A DNA stretch of 64,000 nucleotides from Dichomitus squalens LYAD-421 SS1 (Eukaryota > Basidiomycota > Agaricomycetes > Polyporales > Polyporaceae). The DNA lies in NCBI RefSeq assembly GCF_000275845.1, contig NW_006766888.1:257169-321168 (forward strand), in the 5' to 3' direction. Each line of letters starts with the position of its first letter. The first letter of the stretch is position 1. A program made the translations under genes and the position numbers. This document shows, piece after piece, positions 12,156 through 23,244 of this stretch. The notes under the pieces are model-generated. The model was not told the origin of the DNA. It saw only the letters and a list, made by a program, of their open reading frames with translations, and ran no database searches.

Positions 12156-14024
12156 TTACATGTATGGCTCTTCATCCATGTCGTCCATGGGCCAGTGCCC
12201 AACGATCTCAGGACGTTCCTCCGGCGTGGCCATCGCCAACGCATGCTCCTTCATCTGCTTTCTGAGTGCCATGGATTTCTCGTACCGCTCGGTGGGTACC
12301 CAGCCGTCCGACCCGCAGCCGAGGCCGTTCCGCAATTCCTCCATGATCTCGTCCGCTCCTCTCTGTTCTTCATCGAGCTTCATCGTCTTGCGTACGTCCT
12401 CGGGGTCAAACACGACAGGACATGGCGCGCTTCCACCCGCAAGGGTCTCCCAGTTCTCCGTTGCTTCTATCAAGTCGACCTTGAGCGCGAGCGTTTCGCC
12501 CTCCCATGGGTCACTCGCATGACCGAACAGGCGGCGGCGCAGCGTGCCCATAGGGTCCTTCAACGCTGCGTGATGAAGTTTGTTGTACTTTACCGTGTTC
12601 TTGACGTAGTGGAAGTGGACGAGGCGGCGACGATATACTTCCTTCGCGTCGCTCTTCTTAGACTCATCTAGCTCGTCGAAATCCTTCGGGAGCGAAGGCT
12701 GCGTCATATATTGCGAGACGGGATCATCGTAGTTCTGGAAGCGTTGGGGAAGACCGGCAAGAAGAAACAGGGGAAGGATCGGGGCGTGTTGCCAGTCCAA
12801 CAGGCTGACGACGCGCCAGGTGGAGTCTGGCGACCTCGAAACGATGATATTACCGGACTGCAGATCGGGATGGCGGATGCAGAAACGACCGAGGACCGGG
12901 TTCTTGGGTATGAGTGACGGCGCGATCAGGAGATAGCGGTTCAGGTTCTCGATGTGATCCGACGGCGGCTGCTCCTGATACCGGTACGCTTCCCTCCTCA
13001 TACGCTCGAAAGGCAACAGCGGTCGACCAAATTGCTTCAGATAAGCCAGTTCCTTGTACGCTGGTGCCGCGAGTGCGGCTTCAACGTTTTCATCTATACT
13101 CACCAGTTAGTTGAGCAAGTGATGGAAAAGATAGGAAACGTCTTACATGGTCCTCGATCTACGTCGAGCTGCGACCTCCTACCAGACCACAGAGGCAGTC
13201 TTGTGTCTGGACCGACGTAGAAACGCTTGTCCTCCAGTGGGATGCCCGGTGTCCCGACCAACTTCTCCAAGTCCTGTGCGTAGTACAGGCTCCCGCCAGC
13301 CGGGAAAGAGATTGACATCATCTTCGACTCGAGTTCAACAAGTTGGCGCATGACTGGAACGATTTCCTCTTCTTCTAAGTCAAACCATACGTCGCTTAGC
13401 GTTGTCCCTATGACGAATTCCATGAAGATATACTCGGTCTCTGCCGCGTTGTCTGGCACAGGCGAGTATCCGTATACCTCAGGTACAGGGAGCCCGGAGG
13501 AACGGAGTAGAGCCATAGTGGCCGCTTCACTAGCGACAGCCAAATCCTTGGGTACCGTAGCCGGGTACGGGATACGCGCCACCATCTGGAAGCCATCGCG
13601 CATGGTGATGAGGAAGATACGGTTGAACCCGCCCTCGGCGAGTTTGGTCAGGTCGACAATGTCATCAGGGCTCCGGTCGACGGACTGCGCTGCGAGTCGA
13701 CATAGCCCATCGACGTTGAACACACGTCTGCGCTCTGCGTGGCGAAGGGCATCATTTATGCTGAACACGTTAAGATGCGGGTCAGACATGTACGTCATAG
13801 TGCAACATGTACGAGACTTACATCCACCGCCCCGAGGTGTAGTCGAAGAGATTGCTTGGAGAATGCGGGATGATGGAGAATGCGCGACGTGGCACTCCAC
13901 GAGCGATGGAGCTCGAGACGCTAAAGCATGATGAACGCAACGAGGAGCGAGGACGGTGTAGAGACGTCGAGACTGGAACTGTCCGCAAGCCGGAGATGAG
14001 CCTCGCGCTTCCAAGACACGGCAT
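12156..14024 (-). CDS. AIM9/FMP29-like mitochondrial phosphotransferase-fold protein
   Basis: Three exons (14024-13822, 13760-13147, 13093-12156) give 584 residues. The N-terminus is rich in Arg and Ser with no acidic residues (MPCLGSARLISGL onward), as in a mitochondrial presequence, and leads to FDYTSGRWIINDALRHAERR, the conserved block at the start of this family. The kinase-like fold shows a glycine loop (LAEGGFNRIF), a helix-C Glu (ASEAATMALL), DRGPY, the catalytic-loop block RHPDLQSGNIIV and LLDWQHAPI in place of DFG. Fungal members are related to yeast Aim9, a mitochondrial protein of unknown substrate. An upstream in-frame ATG at 14132 exists; 14024 is preferred because it begins the presequence directly. 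The C-terminal 150 residues are charged and helical. Confidence 0.88.
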
Positions 14025-14931
14025 GCCAATAAACGTGACAGTGCCCTGCACAACGAAAGTCGAAGAACATACCTGGGAATTTCCCCAATAGGTAATCCAG
14101 CGCCCAGTCGCCGCGAGCCGTTCACGGGTCATTGCTGCTCTGCCACTCTCTTCCTCGACACACCTTTACCTCTATCGACGTCATGGCATTGATTCGAAAC
14201 ATTGAGAAATAGGAACGATCTCTGCGCACGCGAGGAGAGATGAGCGAGGTTGCACTGCATGGGGTCCGGCCCCACAATCATCTGAACGTGTTTTCCGGCA
14301 CGCGTGATCGTTCTGCAAAGCCCTAGAACGGGGCGATAGCAAGCGAATCTCAGTGGCCATCCAGCACGGAATCTGACTTACGGAGGCCCAAGCCAGCTGC
14401 AGCCAATCTACAATCGGCCCCAAACGGCGCGCGCGGAACCGACTCCATTCAAGTTATCGCACTGTGTGGCCCAGCTGACGGTTGCGTGCTCTAGCTGAAT
14501 TGGAGTGACAGAGCGCGAGTCTGACTATACGAGACGTCTCGATGGGGATGGCACATATCGTACAAGGAACTTGAACAAAGTCGGTGAGTGCATCTCGTAT
14601 TTTGGTGACCTCAGAAAGCATGACGAAGGAGGCGTGAGAATCAGTCTCCAATCAGGTACATCGTACCGCGGTATAAGCGTTCGTGCTGCTTGGTGTTGAA
14701 CGTGTTTGAAAAGATGTACATATGAGAAGCCAAGCATGCAGCTACATTATAATAATGTGAACCTACTGTCTGGTGAGTTCTTCTCTACTTCGGCAAGTGG
14801 CGAGGCGCTTCTACAAGCTTTTGGTGCTGCGGTAAAGCCTGCAACCAACAACTTGACCATTCTCACAGTCTAACGTCGTCTCCATCGTTCTACTCGCTCA
14901 CGTTTGCATCTTAGTCATCCCCGAGAAAACC
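14025..14931. promoter_or_regulatory. Divergent promoter region, AIM9-like gene / RING copy 3
   Basis: About 0.9 kb between two outward-facing start codons. No gene and no strong TATA box seen; only short frames on both strands. Confidence 0.45.
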
Positions 14932-16948
14932 ATGGCGAAGCGGAAGACTGTCGGTTGCTGGCAATGCGGAAAGATGTTTACGAACGAAGATTCTTGTAGG
15001 ATGCACGGCAGAAGCAAGGGACATGAATGGACCGCTCCTGTATCAGTCCAACCTGCTACGAGCGGCAAGCCAATCGCCTCGACGAGCACTGTCACTATAT
15101 CGGGCACCCCCGCAGGCACGGAAGGCCTGCTGTCGAACCGCATGACATCCAAATTCATCCACTGCCCAGCTTGCAACCAGATTTTTGGAAGTTGGGACGG
15201 AGTCACCACGGTGAGTGCCCAGACTCACAGGTATACAGAGCCGATCTCAACGTGTGCCGGCTACAGCACTGTTCAATCTTCCATGCGACGCACCGTTCGA
15301 CCCAAGCGTCCATGTATCCGTGTTCGGTGTGCAAGGAGTTCGTGGACGATCAAAAGGTCCATTACCAACAGTCTCCTAAGCATCCGAAGTGTACAGCATG
15401 CAAACTGGGTTTTGAAGATGCTATAGAGCTACAGAAGGTGTGATAATTCTTCGGTACATTGCTCATTACCAACTGGCCTTGCCACAGCATATGGCGGCGA
15501 GGATCACGTGTGATGTTTGTGTCGCACACCTTCTCCCCGCATTGACTATGGAGGAGCATTACCAGATGTCGTCGGTTCATCCGAAGTGTGAAATTTGCTT
15601 GAAGGCATTCAGAGGGTCCGATGAGCTTGTGATGGTACCTCGCATTTCAATCACCAATTCGTCTGATTTAACCCGAAACCTGCCAGCACCTACGGGGCTG
15701 TGGTCTGATGACGACCCCGGAACCTGCCGCGGATGACACAAAACTGTCTAGAGACACTCCAGAACACCTCAAATGCGCTGCGTGTATCAACACCTTCGGA
15801 AATGAGGAGCAGCTGAAACAAGTACGTTGTCGTTGACTTCCTCACGCTAATTCACCTCCGTCGTGTTAATTGACAAGTGATGCGGCAGCATATGTCCTTG
15901 AGGACGACATGCGATGTGTGCAGCGTGCACATTACCTTCGCGACGACTATAGAGAACCACTATCAGGAGTCTCGGGCTCACCCGAAATGCACCAACTGTT
16001 GGTACGCATTCAAGGGGCAAGATGAGCTCCAAATGGTACTTCCTGCACTCTGATTTGCGCAAATGGAGTCTGATCCGTCCACAGCATCAGCAGTGTTGCC
16101 GCATCAAGATGACCTCTATATCTGCAAGCTCACCATTTGCTCCAGTGACAACGATGCTGTCTAGGACGGCACCTCCAGTAGGCGTCCTCGATGCCAACCG
16201 AACCTTAGCCATGGACAGCGGAGACGATGAATTGGACGGTGCCTTTTGGGAGGCAGCTCGCACCAGAACCTTCGCCTCAATGAAGTCTGAATGGCCTCAG
16301 TTATATCCTTCCTTACAGGTTCGTGTGTTGTGATACCGGTCGCGCTGCAGCTTCAAGTTGTGTCTCCAGAGACAGACTGATCCATCCGGAGAAGCGAACA
16401 CACCTCCACAAGTTGAACACAACTGGGATGATCACACTTCTGTCTCTAGCCGCTTCTCTGATACGGCAGGTAGTTCTCATATTCCGATGCAAGATGAAGC
16501 AGTTCAGTACGTGCTATTACACTCAGAGCAGCGCAATCGATTATCACGACTGGTTTGTCAGACTGTCCCAGACGGCTGCCACTAGAGGAGAACAAGATCC
16601 TCTAAACCGCGGAGGTCCATCGGCTTCTCCTACATGGACGACCCAATCGCTTAACGGGAACAGAGCTCAGGACGAGCTGCAACCGAGTAGGGCACTCCCG
16701 TCAAGTGAATCAGCCCTTCCGTCGTGGCATTGTCGATCTTGTCTTCGTGACCCGTGTTCGGATCCCGTTGCGACAATGTGCGGTCATATCTTCTGCCAAT
16801 CGTGCGTTTCAATAATTTCTGTGGCTACTCCAATCCTATCGACCTGAGCTGGCAATACAGATGCATAATCCGCGAGTTTTCAGCACGTATGGCGTGCCCA
16901 GTGTGCGAGCAGGTTGTTTTCATCAAACTTGACCTCAGGGGCAATTGA
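14932..16948 (+). CDS. C2H2 zinc-finger / RING-finger protein, copy 3 (largest)
   Basis: Start ATG 14932 opens MAKRKTVGCWQCGKMF. Well-defined exons: 14932-15210, 15267-15437, 15488-15634, 15687-15821, 15889-16035, 16085-16318, then a linker exon from about 16355 and the two RING exons ending at the stop 16946-16948. Five fingers of the form C-x2-C-x12-H are each cut by a phase-0 intron just before the His (VTT|H, LQK|H, LVM|H, LKQ|H, LQM|H). Exons 3 and 5 are both 147 nt, the same size as exon 3 of copy 2. The exon 15687-15821 keeps only the second half of the module. The C-terminal RING reads WHCRSCLRDPC, CGHIFC, CPVC, with the same internal intron. The last linker exon borders (16319-16700) are uncertain. 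Probable E3 ubiquitin ligase by family. Confidence 0.85.
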
Positions 16949-17537
16949 TGGTAAGGGTAGAATAGTCTTATTGTCCGACTTTCGGAGCGTATGTTATGTG
17001 TCTGTCCCAAGTTGTCATGATGCACATCACGGCATACATGACTGTATCGTATGCCTGTTAGACAATATTCGTGGCCAATGAAGCGCCCTCCGGAGCGACA
17101 GCGATACCGCATATTTTGCTCCCTCCACGATCAAAAGCGATCACCACGCACCGCGGTCATTCTCATATACCTCGGGACCTCAACGCGGGACAGACCTCCC
17201 AACGACCCCAAAACGGCGATCTTGTAGATGTAAGCTTACATGTTCATGGGCCTTCCAGGTTCGTAGGGCAAATAGGTTCCTCCATCCTGACCTAATAGGA
17301 CATCCGTGTGCGGTCTTGTGTGATTCCACAATGTCTCGACACGGCCCCACTGCTAGCCAGCTGCGAGGCAGTGAGCAGCTAAGAGGTGATGGTAGCAATA
17401 TCGTGCTACGCAATCGACACTTCGTGTTCATACACAAGGTTCGCGAAGTGCGGAATCGACACAACCGCGGTCGTATAGGAAATTCAACACAGACACAAAC
17501 AACATCTGGGCTCAGGCAGCTGAGACGTACTCCATAT
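16949..17537. other. Convergent intergenic region
   Basis: Between the 3' ends of RING copy 3 (+) and the DUF4185 gene (minus). Nothing recognised beyond overlapping short frames. Confidence 0.45.
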
Positions 17538-18910
17538 TCACTGCCAATCAACGCGAAGCAGAGGCTGGTCGTATACCTGGACGCCCTCAGCGTTGGTGAT
17601 CACGCGACTGTAGCTCTGCAGGAGAAAGGAAACAGCCATGGTGAGTAACCATGCCATTGTCATATGGCCTTGAGCCGCTCACGAGGAAAATGTAGTCGCC
17701 AGTGCCATCCGTGAGTGCGGGATGCGCGACAGTAGAGTACGTGAGCGTGTTCGGGTCGCCAACAGCACCCGAATAGAATAGCTGCAAAGGAATCAGGGTA
17801 TCAGAGCGAACGCAAGTACGTCCATATCAGAAGAATACACACCGTCGGCGATGTCCAAGGCCCTTCAGGGTTTGGCGCCGTAGAGATGTAGAAGTTTGCA
17901 TTCGGAAACCCGTCACCCCCGATCCATACGAAGGACTGTACAGAGACAATATCAGCCCCTACGCACTGCAGCAAACCCCATAGTGTACCACTCACGTTCC
18001 ACTTGTCGGAGAAGTAGACAGTGCCTTGGGCCGAGCGCGTGTTTTCGAGTGTAACGCCAGAGTCGTTCTTGCCCGGAACGGCCGCCTGCCACTGGCCGTT
18101 GACGTAGTACTCATACAGGCTCTTGTCCTGCAGGTTGCCTAGGAATCCTGTCAGAGCGCTCCTCGCGACGGCCAACCCGCTGCTCGGAGTTGCTCCATAG
18201 AGGTATGCGTATCCATTCGCGACCACGCTCGCGTCGTTGCCATACCCGACCTCGTCCGACGTCCAGAAGCCCGAGACGCTCACATTGGTAGCCGGGATCG
18301 TGTTCGGGTCGGCGGTCTGAGACGTAACGTGGTACAGGGAGAAGTCCGGGTCGTTGATCTGAGTCAGCCCGTTGAGGTGCACGCGCCCGAGGACCTGGTA
18401 CGCAGAAACAGCGCCATTAAACGCGAAGGTGACGACGGGCCCGGTGTTGGGCCAACCAACCCAACGACTGTTGTCTGAGCAGAGGCCGAACTCGGGGCAC
18501 TCGTCGGCCTCCAGCTGGTAGAAGAGGGACCCGAAGCCCTGTGGGGAGGTGAGGACCAGCGCTTGTGGGTTGGACACGTCGGATGGAATCCCAGAGTAGG
18601 ACGCTGTGTTGGCGATGACGCCTATGCCTGGTTGGCCGTTCGACTGCAGCTGCTGCGTGTCTCGGCATACCCAGAGCTGATAGTGAAGGATTTGGCATTA
18701 GGGCGCTCTGATGCAAACCGTACTCCCACTCACAGGTTGATTGGGTTCCCACGCAACGGAGACACAAGAGTCTCGATTCAGGCCTTGCATGTCGAGCGAG
18801 GGGTAGATGGTAACGTTCGCAACTGCGGGGTTCACATTCTGCAGCCTGTAGGATGCGGCTTGAACGGAGCTGCCTAAGAGAGCAACGAGTAAGGTGAGCG
18901 GCAGTGTCAT
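17538..18910 (-). CDS. Secreted DUF4185 domain protein
   Basis: Five exons (18910-18734, 18676-17996, 17935-17843, 17781-17650, 17615-17538), every intron in phase 0, give 386 residues. The N-terminus is a signal peptide (MTLPLTLLVALLGSSVQA). The body shows blocks seen in fungal DUF4185 proteins: RDSCVSVAW, LWVCRDTQQ, FTSPQGFGSLFYQLE-like Trp/Gly blocks, SFVWIGGDGFPNANFYIS and the C-terminal DNGMSYSRVITN. These proteins are predicted five-bladed beta-propellers related to glycosidase folds; no reaction is established. Several NxS/T sites fit secretion. The final exon was chosen by a good acceptor (CCTGCAG at 17621-17616) that continues the domain to its usual end; reading straight through instead would end in an unrelated tail. 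Confidence 0.85.
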
Positions 18911-18949
18911 GGGTGCAAGCAGAGAACGAAGACGGCGGTAAAGGGGTGC

Positions 18950-19760
18950 ACCTCACGAACTGGGTGATGAAGAGCATATAACTTGTCGAGCCAGCCTCCT
19001 GTGACCGGCTCCTGATCCACGATGACAAGGCAGCCAGCCATGAGCTCCCCGTCCGGGCCGACCAAGTTGTCGACCAGAGCGTGATGAGTCTTAATTGACA
19101 GCCTCCCACAATGTGATCAGTCTCGACGCCTCTTCGGCCGCGTAGAGACTTCGATGCCGTACATGTCTCTCCCACCGGGGACATGACTGCACCAACCGTC
19201 GGCCACAGCTCCCCGATAGTTCGTAATGCACGCGATGCACGCTTCCCGGCCATGTGCTGAGCCTGGAGACAGTCCGGCTCGCAAGAACAGTGTGGGTTCG
19301 TCCGTGCCTGCCAGCATGAAGTAAGACCGGACGTTCGGAGAGCGTTGACGTTCAGGCATACATACCGGGTAGATTTATTGGTAAGTCATGCGTACTTGAT
19401 CCTGTGGAGTATGTCAGACCATTCGCTGAGAACGCATAGGCTATTTGGGCATTCTGCAGTATTCCGGTATGGTCCTTCCACTGGTACCCATCTACGGGAT
19501 GAGAGGCTCGATAATAAGAACACGTTCCATGGTCTTCATATCTGAAATAGCGGGTTTTCGTCAAGAGTTTGGAGCGAGCACTGTCACCGACAATTTGGTT
19601 GAAGAACGCGCGCTGAAGGCATCTGGTCCAGACGAGACGACCTCTACCGCCCAAGCCAGTCCAACAAGCCTATCATATAAGTCATCACCTCCGTGCAATG
19701 CAGATAGAGTCAAGCAGATATATGCGGTAGACAATTCTGAGATTACTCTCGAACTGTTTC
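18950..19760 (-). other. Protein-like reading-frame segments, unassigned (possible gene or gene remnant)
   Basis: Three minus-strand segments look like real protein but lie in different frames: AWAVEVVSSGPDAFSAR (about 19660), WKDHTGILQNAQIAYAFSAN followed by HDLPINLPG (19470-19365) and GREACIACITNYRGAV through VPGGRDMYGIEVSTR (19245-19125), then DNLVGPDGELMAGCLVIVD (about 19075-19010). GT and AG sites sit near some ends (for example GTATGT at 19367). I do not recognise the family. It could be a multi-exon gene upstream of the DUF4185 gene or a decaying copy. Confidence 0.3.
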
Positions 19761-20253
19761 AGCCAAGATAATGCAGGCTGAGTACAGCGATGGTCGACCT
19801 TCCCCCTTCCGAGATACGGCGCCTATGTTATGGAACTACAAACAAGACCATACATACCGTGCTCCAGCCGGGCTACTGTCAAGCACAAGTGCCCGTCGGT
19901 CTACATCAAAGCTGAAGCTGATCATCGCTACCTGTACTCCCGAGGCGCAACAGACAACAGTCTCTGCTTGATTTCTGAACAGGACTTACGGCGTGCCCCG
20001 TATGGAGATGACGATGGATCTTGATTTGGCCGACGAAGATCGCCTAGATCGATTGCGGCTCTATGTCGGAGACCAAGGGCAGGACGCGCTGGACGTATGA
20101 CGCACAAAGCTGGTACGTCCCATACGCTCGTCGTAGCTCACTGGTCCATTGCAGCCCCCTCATCTGCATCCTGCCTCTCTCTTTCATCTGTAGCACAAGC
20201 GACTGATAGTAGCCTTCATCAAGTCGCCCTTCCAGTGACTCCCCCGCGTCAAC
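19761..20253. other. Intergenic region and promoter of mannose-6-phosphate isomerase
   Basis: About 0.5 kb without a recognisable gene; the right end must hold the isomerase promoter. No clear TATA box. Confidence 0.4.
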
Positions 20254-21731
20254 ATGACGGCCGTCTTCAAGATCATACCTACCACCCAGAAGTATGACTG
20301 GGGCAAGATTGGTTTGTCTTCCAAGGTCGCGCAGTATGCATCAGCGGCCAACCTCCCGGGCTTTACGCTCGACGAGAACGCGCCCTACGCCGAAGTGAGC
20401 AGCTCGATCGTCTTACAGGGAAGCACCGTATGCTGACTTGCCAGACTACGTAGCTATGGATGGGAACACACCACACTTCTCCTTCACGCTTGCTTGACTC
20501 GCCTTCGCAGGAGAAGCTGTCCGAGTACCTCGCCGCACACCCAGAGCTCATCGGCCCGTCTGTCACAGAACGCTTCAAAGGCGAGGGCGCCGCAGAAGGG
20601 AACCTGCCCTTCCTGTTGAAGATCCTCGCCATCGAGAAGGCGTTGAGTATTCAGACCCACCCGGACAAGGAGACAGCGCGCAAGCTGCATGCAGAGCGTC
20701 CGGACGTGTACAAGGGTGCGCTTCCTTCGAGCTGTCTTCTGCGTAGCCCTGCATATGCCCATGTCTCTGGCCAGACGCGAACCATAAACCCGAAATGGCA
20801 CTCGCTTTGACACCGTTCCAGGCATTGTGCGGCTTCCTCCCATTACCACGCATCGCAGACTACCTCGTCGACACGCCCGAGTTCGCCGCGCTGGTTCCCC
20901 AGGCGATCCGAGAGCAGTTCCTCCAGGTCGCATCCACGGAGGACTCCGCAGACTTGAAAGTCAAGCAGGCTTTGAAGGATGTCTTCTCCGCAGTGATGAC
21001 GGCTGATGCCTCGCTCTTCCAACCGGAGCTCGAGAAGCTCGTCGCGCGGTACAAATCTGGGGGCGCGAAGCCATCAGAGAAAGATGTGCGCGATCTAGTC
21101 CTCCGTCTTGACAGCCAGTTCCCCGGCGATATCGGAGTGTTCTGCGCGTTCCTTCTCAACCATCTGAGCTTGCACCCAGGCGAGGCGATCTTTCTTGCTG
21201 CGGGCGAGCCGCACGCGTATGTCTCTGGAGGTACGTCTCACCTCGTCCTTTCCCTCTCGTCTCACAAGAGACTCACCTACGGCGGCGATCGCGCGACGCA
21301 ACGCAGACATCGTAGAGTGCATGGCGACGTCCGACAACGTCATCCGCGCGGGTCTCACGCCCAAGCTGCGCGACGTGCCCAACCTCGTCGCGGGGCTCAC
21401 CTACAACGCCGCACACGCGTCCAAGCACCTCGTCGAGCCGCGCTCGTTCCAGGCGTCCACGCACAGCACGCTCTACGACCCCCCTATCCCCGAGTTCTCC
21501 GTGTTGCGCGCGGTGGTGCCCAGCGGGGAGACGGAGACGCACCCGCCGATCGACGGCCCGAGCATCGCGATCGTGACTGGGGGCAAGGGGACGGTCGTGT
21601 GGGGGAGCAGGGAGCAGCTGAACGTGTCGGAGGGGGATGTGTTCTTCGTCGGGGCTGGCCATGAGATCGAGCTTGTGGCTGCTGGCGGGGACGCGCTGGT
21701 CGTGCACAGGGCGTTCGTCGAGGGGAAGTGA
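20254..21731 (+). CDS. Mannose-6-phosphate isomerase (type I)
   Basis: Four exons (20254-20394, 20454-20715, 20775-21230, 21307-21731) join to 427 residues, the normal length. The enzyme interconverts fructose-6-phosphate and mannose-6-phosphate in the cytosol and so feeds GDP-mannose for protein glycosylation and the cell wall. Zinc-site and active-site blocks are all present: LWMGTH, ALSIQTHPDK (Gln and His ligands), NHKPEMALAL (Glu), AGEPHAYVSG (His) and MATSDNVIRAGLTPK. The start MTAVFKIIPTTQKYDWGK matches the family N-terminus. A larger open frame that reads through the third intron (20795-21664) is an artefact. Confidence 0.97.
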
Positions 21732-23244
21732 AGGTGGCGTTTTGGGGTGATTTGCCAGTGGCTGTTGGACTCGATGAATTGGATAACCGAAGGAATAGAA
21801 GAGAGTAGAGGCTACGGGCATTGTTGTGTGTATGTATGATCAGCAGAGTCCAGGAAGTAGGTAGAGTGGCATCTACAGTGACTGTTTCCATTCGATTTCA
21901 ATTCGTTGTAAACTTACGCAGAATTATCGTCGCTTGTCACTCCGCGAGCAAGCCATTGGGGAGCAGATCGCAATCTTGTGCCTGAGTTGATCAGACCACC
22001 AACGATGCAGCGCCATCTCACTCACATTGTTGACATCGCATCGCTCCGAGTCGCTGCGGAACACTGGCAATGACATGATGCTCGGGGAATCACAACGTCT
22101 TCTCCATCGACATCGACGCCCATATCCCGCTCCTTCCCGTTGATTTCATATATGAATTTGTTCTTCTGTGCGGTACCTTCGGTCTTTCCCTGCTATCTGG
22201 GTCATTGGGGCCGATGACAGAAAGGCTACGAGTGTCTTCCGTGAGTCAGACAAGTGTACTTGGCTGATGGGCATTCGACTTCCCTGACGACGCATTCGTA
22301 GGGACGCCACTTTTCGCAGCGCGAGCGCACCCGACCGCGCCTTCGCTCACGGCCTCTTCGCCGCTCATATTTGTGGGCGCATCGCTGTCGACGTCCCCAC
22401 TGAGGCATGATAGATCGCGAGCGGGCCAAATGAGCGCAGACATTGCCATCAGGGGCGTACCTCAAGGCCAAATTGCGAGTCGTGGCTCCCAGGCTCCCAG
22501 CAGCTGTCATACCGCCAAACATGCTCCGCGGCATCTCGAAGTTCGGAACGTTCCCGACAGTGGCGTCTGCCCACTGTGAGCGTATCGGGCGCGCTGCGGC
22601 GTCGGGTTTGAGTGAAGGGACCAACGCCGAGGAGACGACAGAAATTGTGTTTCTCGGGCTTCAAGGATCAATACACGAGCCAGAGCCAGTGGTGAGTGAG
22701 GTGAGTAGCTTGATCACTTGGCTGCGAGAGGCGTTTGCAAAGGCGTCTTGCGCCGCTGTCCTTGCTCGCAATGCAAGACAGTGTGGCCAGAGTGCGGTCG
22801 CATCCCGGACGCAATCAGGCAAGAAGCTACGCGCTGTTCCGGATATATGTCGGAATTTGATTCGCGATGTGGAGGGGACTCTGAGAGGGCAGGGCGGGTT
22901 CGCATCTTTTAGCCAATCTCCAGATTTGTGAATTGGCGCCGTCCATCCCAATGTTCGTTACCACTTTCGTAAGCTTCTATTTACTTCCAGTCTCTAGATG
23001 AGGGCGTCCTCGCCAGGCGGCCGTACCACGGGGCTAGGCCGGGGCCGGCTAACAAGCCCTCCAAGCGCATGTCATATACTTCTCTGCTGTGCGTCCGAGT
23101 TCGTGTACGCGAGTGCTTGCCCACTTGCCCTCTCGCTTGGTCCACCCCCTCCACCGTCCCATCCCGTTCCTTTCTACCCCCGCTCGCCTGGGCTCCGAGT
23201 CCCCACAATTCGGCTTGGCCTCGGAGACGCGCGCACCAGTCGTC
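21732..23244. other. Intergenic region with ambiguous frames
   Basis: About 1.5 kb. A 162-codon + frame (22443-22931) and a 132-codon minus frame (22226-22624) overlap each other and neither shows a motif. No gene can be supported. Confidence 0.4.

Noticed and set aside
20795..21664. 289-codon open frame on the + strand
   Set aside because: It reads through the last intron of mannose-6-phosphate isomerase; the spliced model continues the family to its true end.
22226..22931. Overlapping 132- and 162-codon frames on opposite strands
   Set aside because: Neither shows a domain, and coding cannot be told apart from chance in GC-rich sequence.
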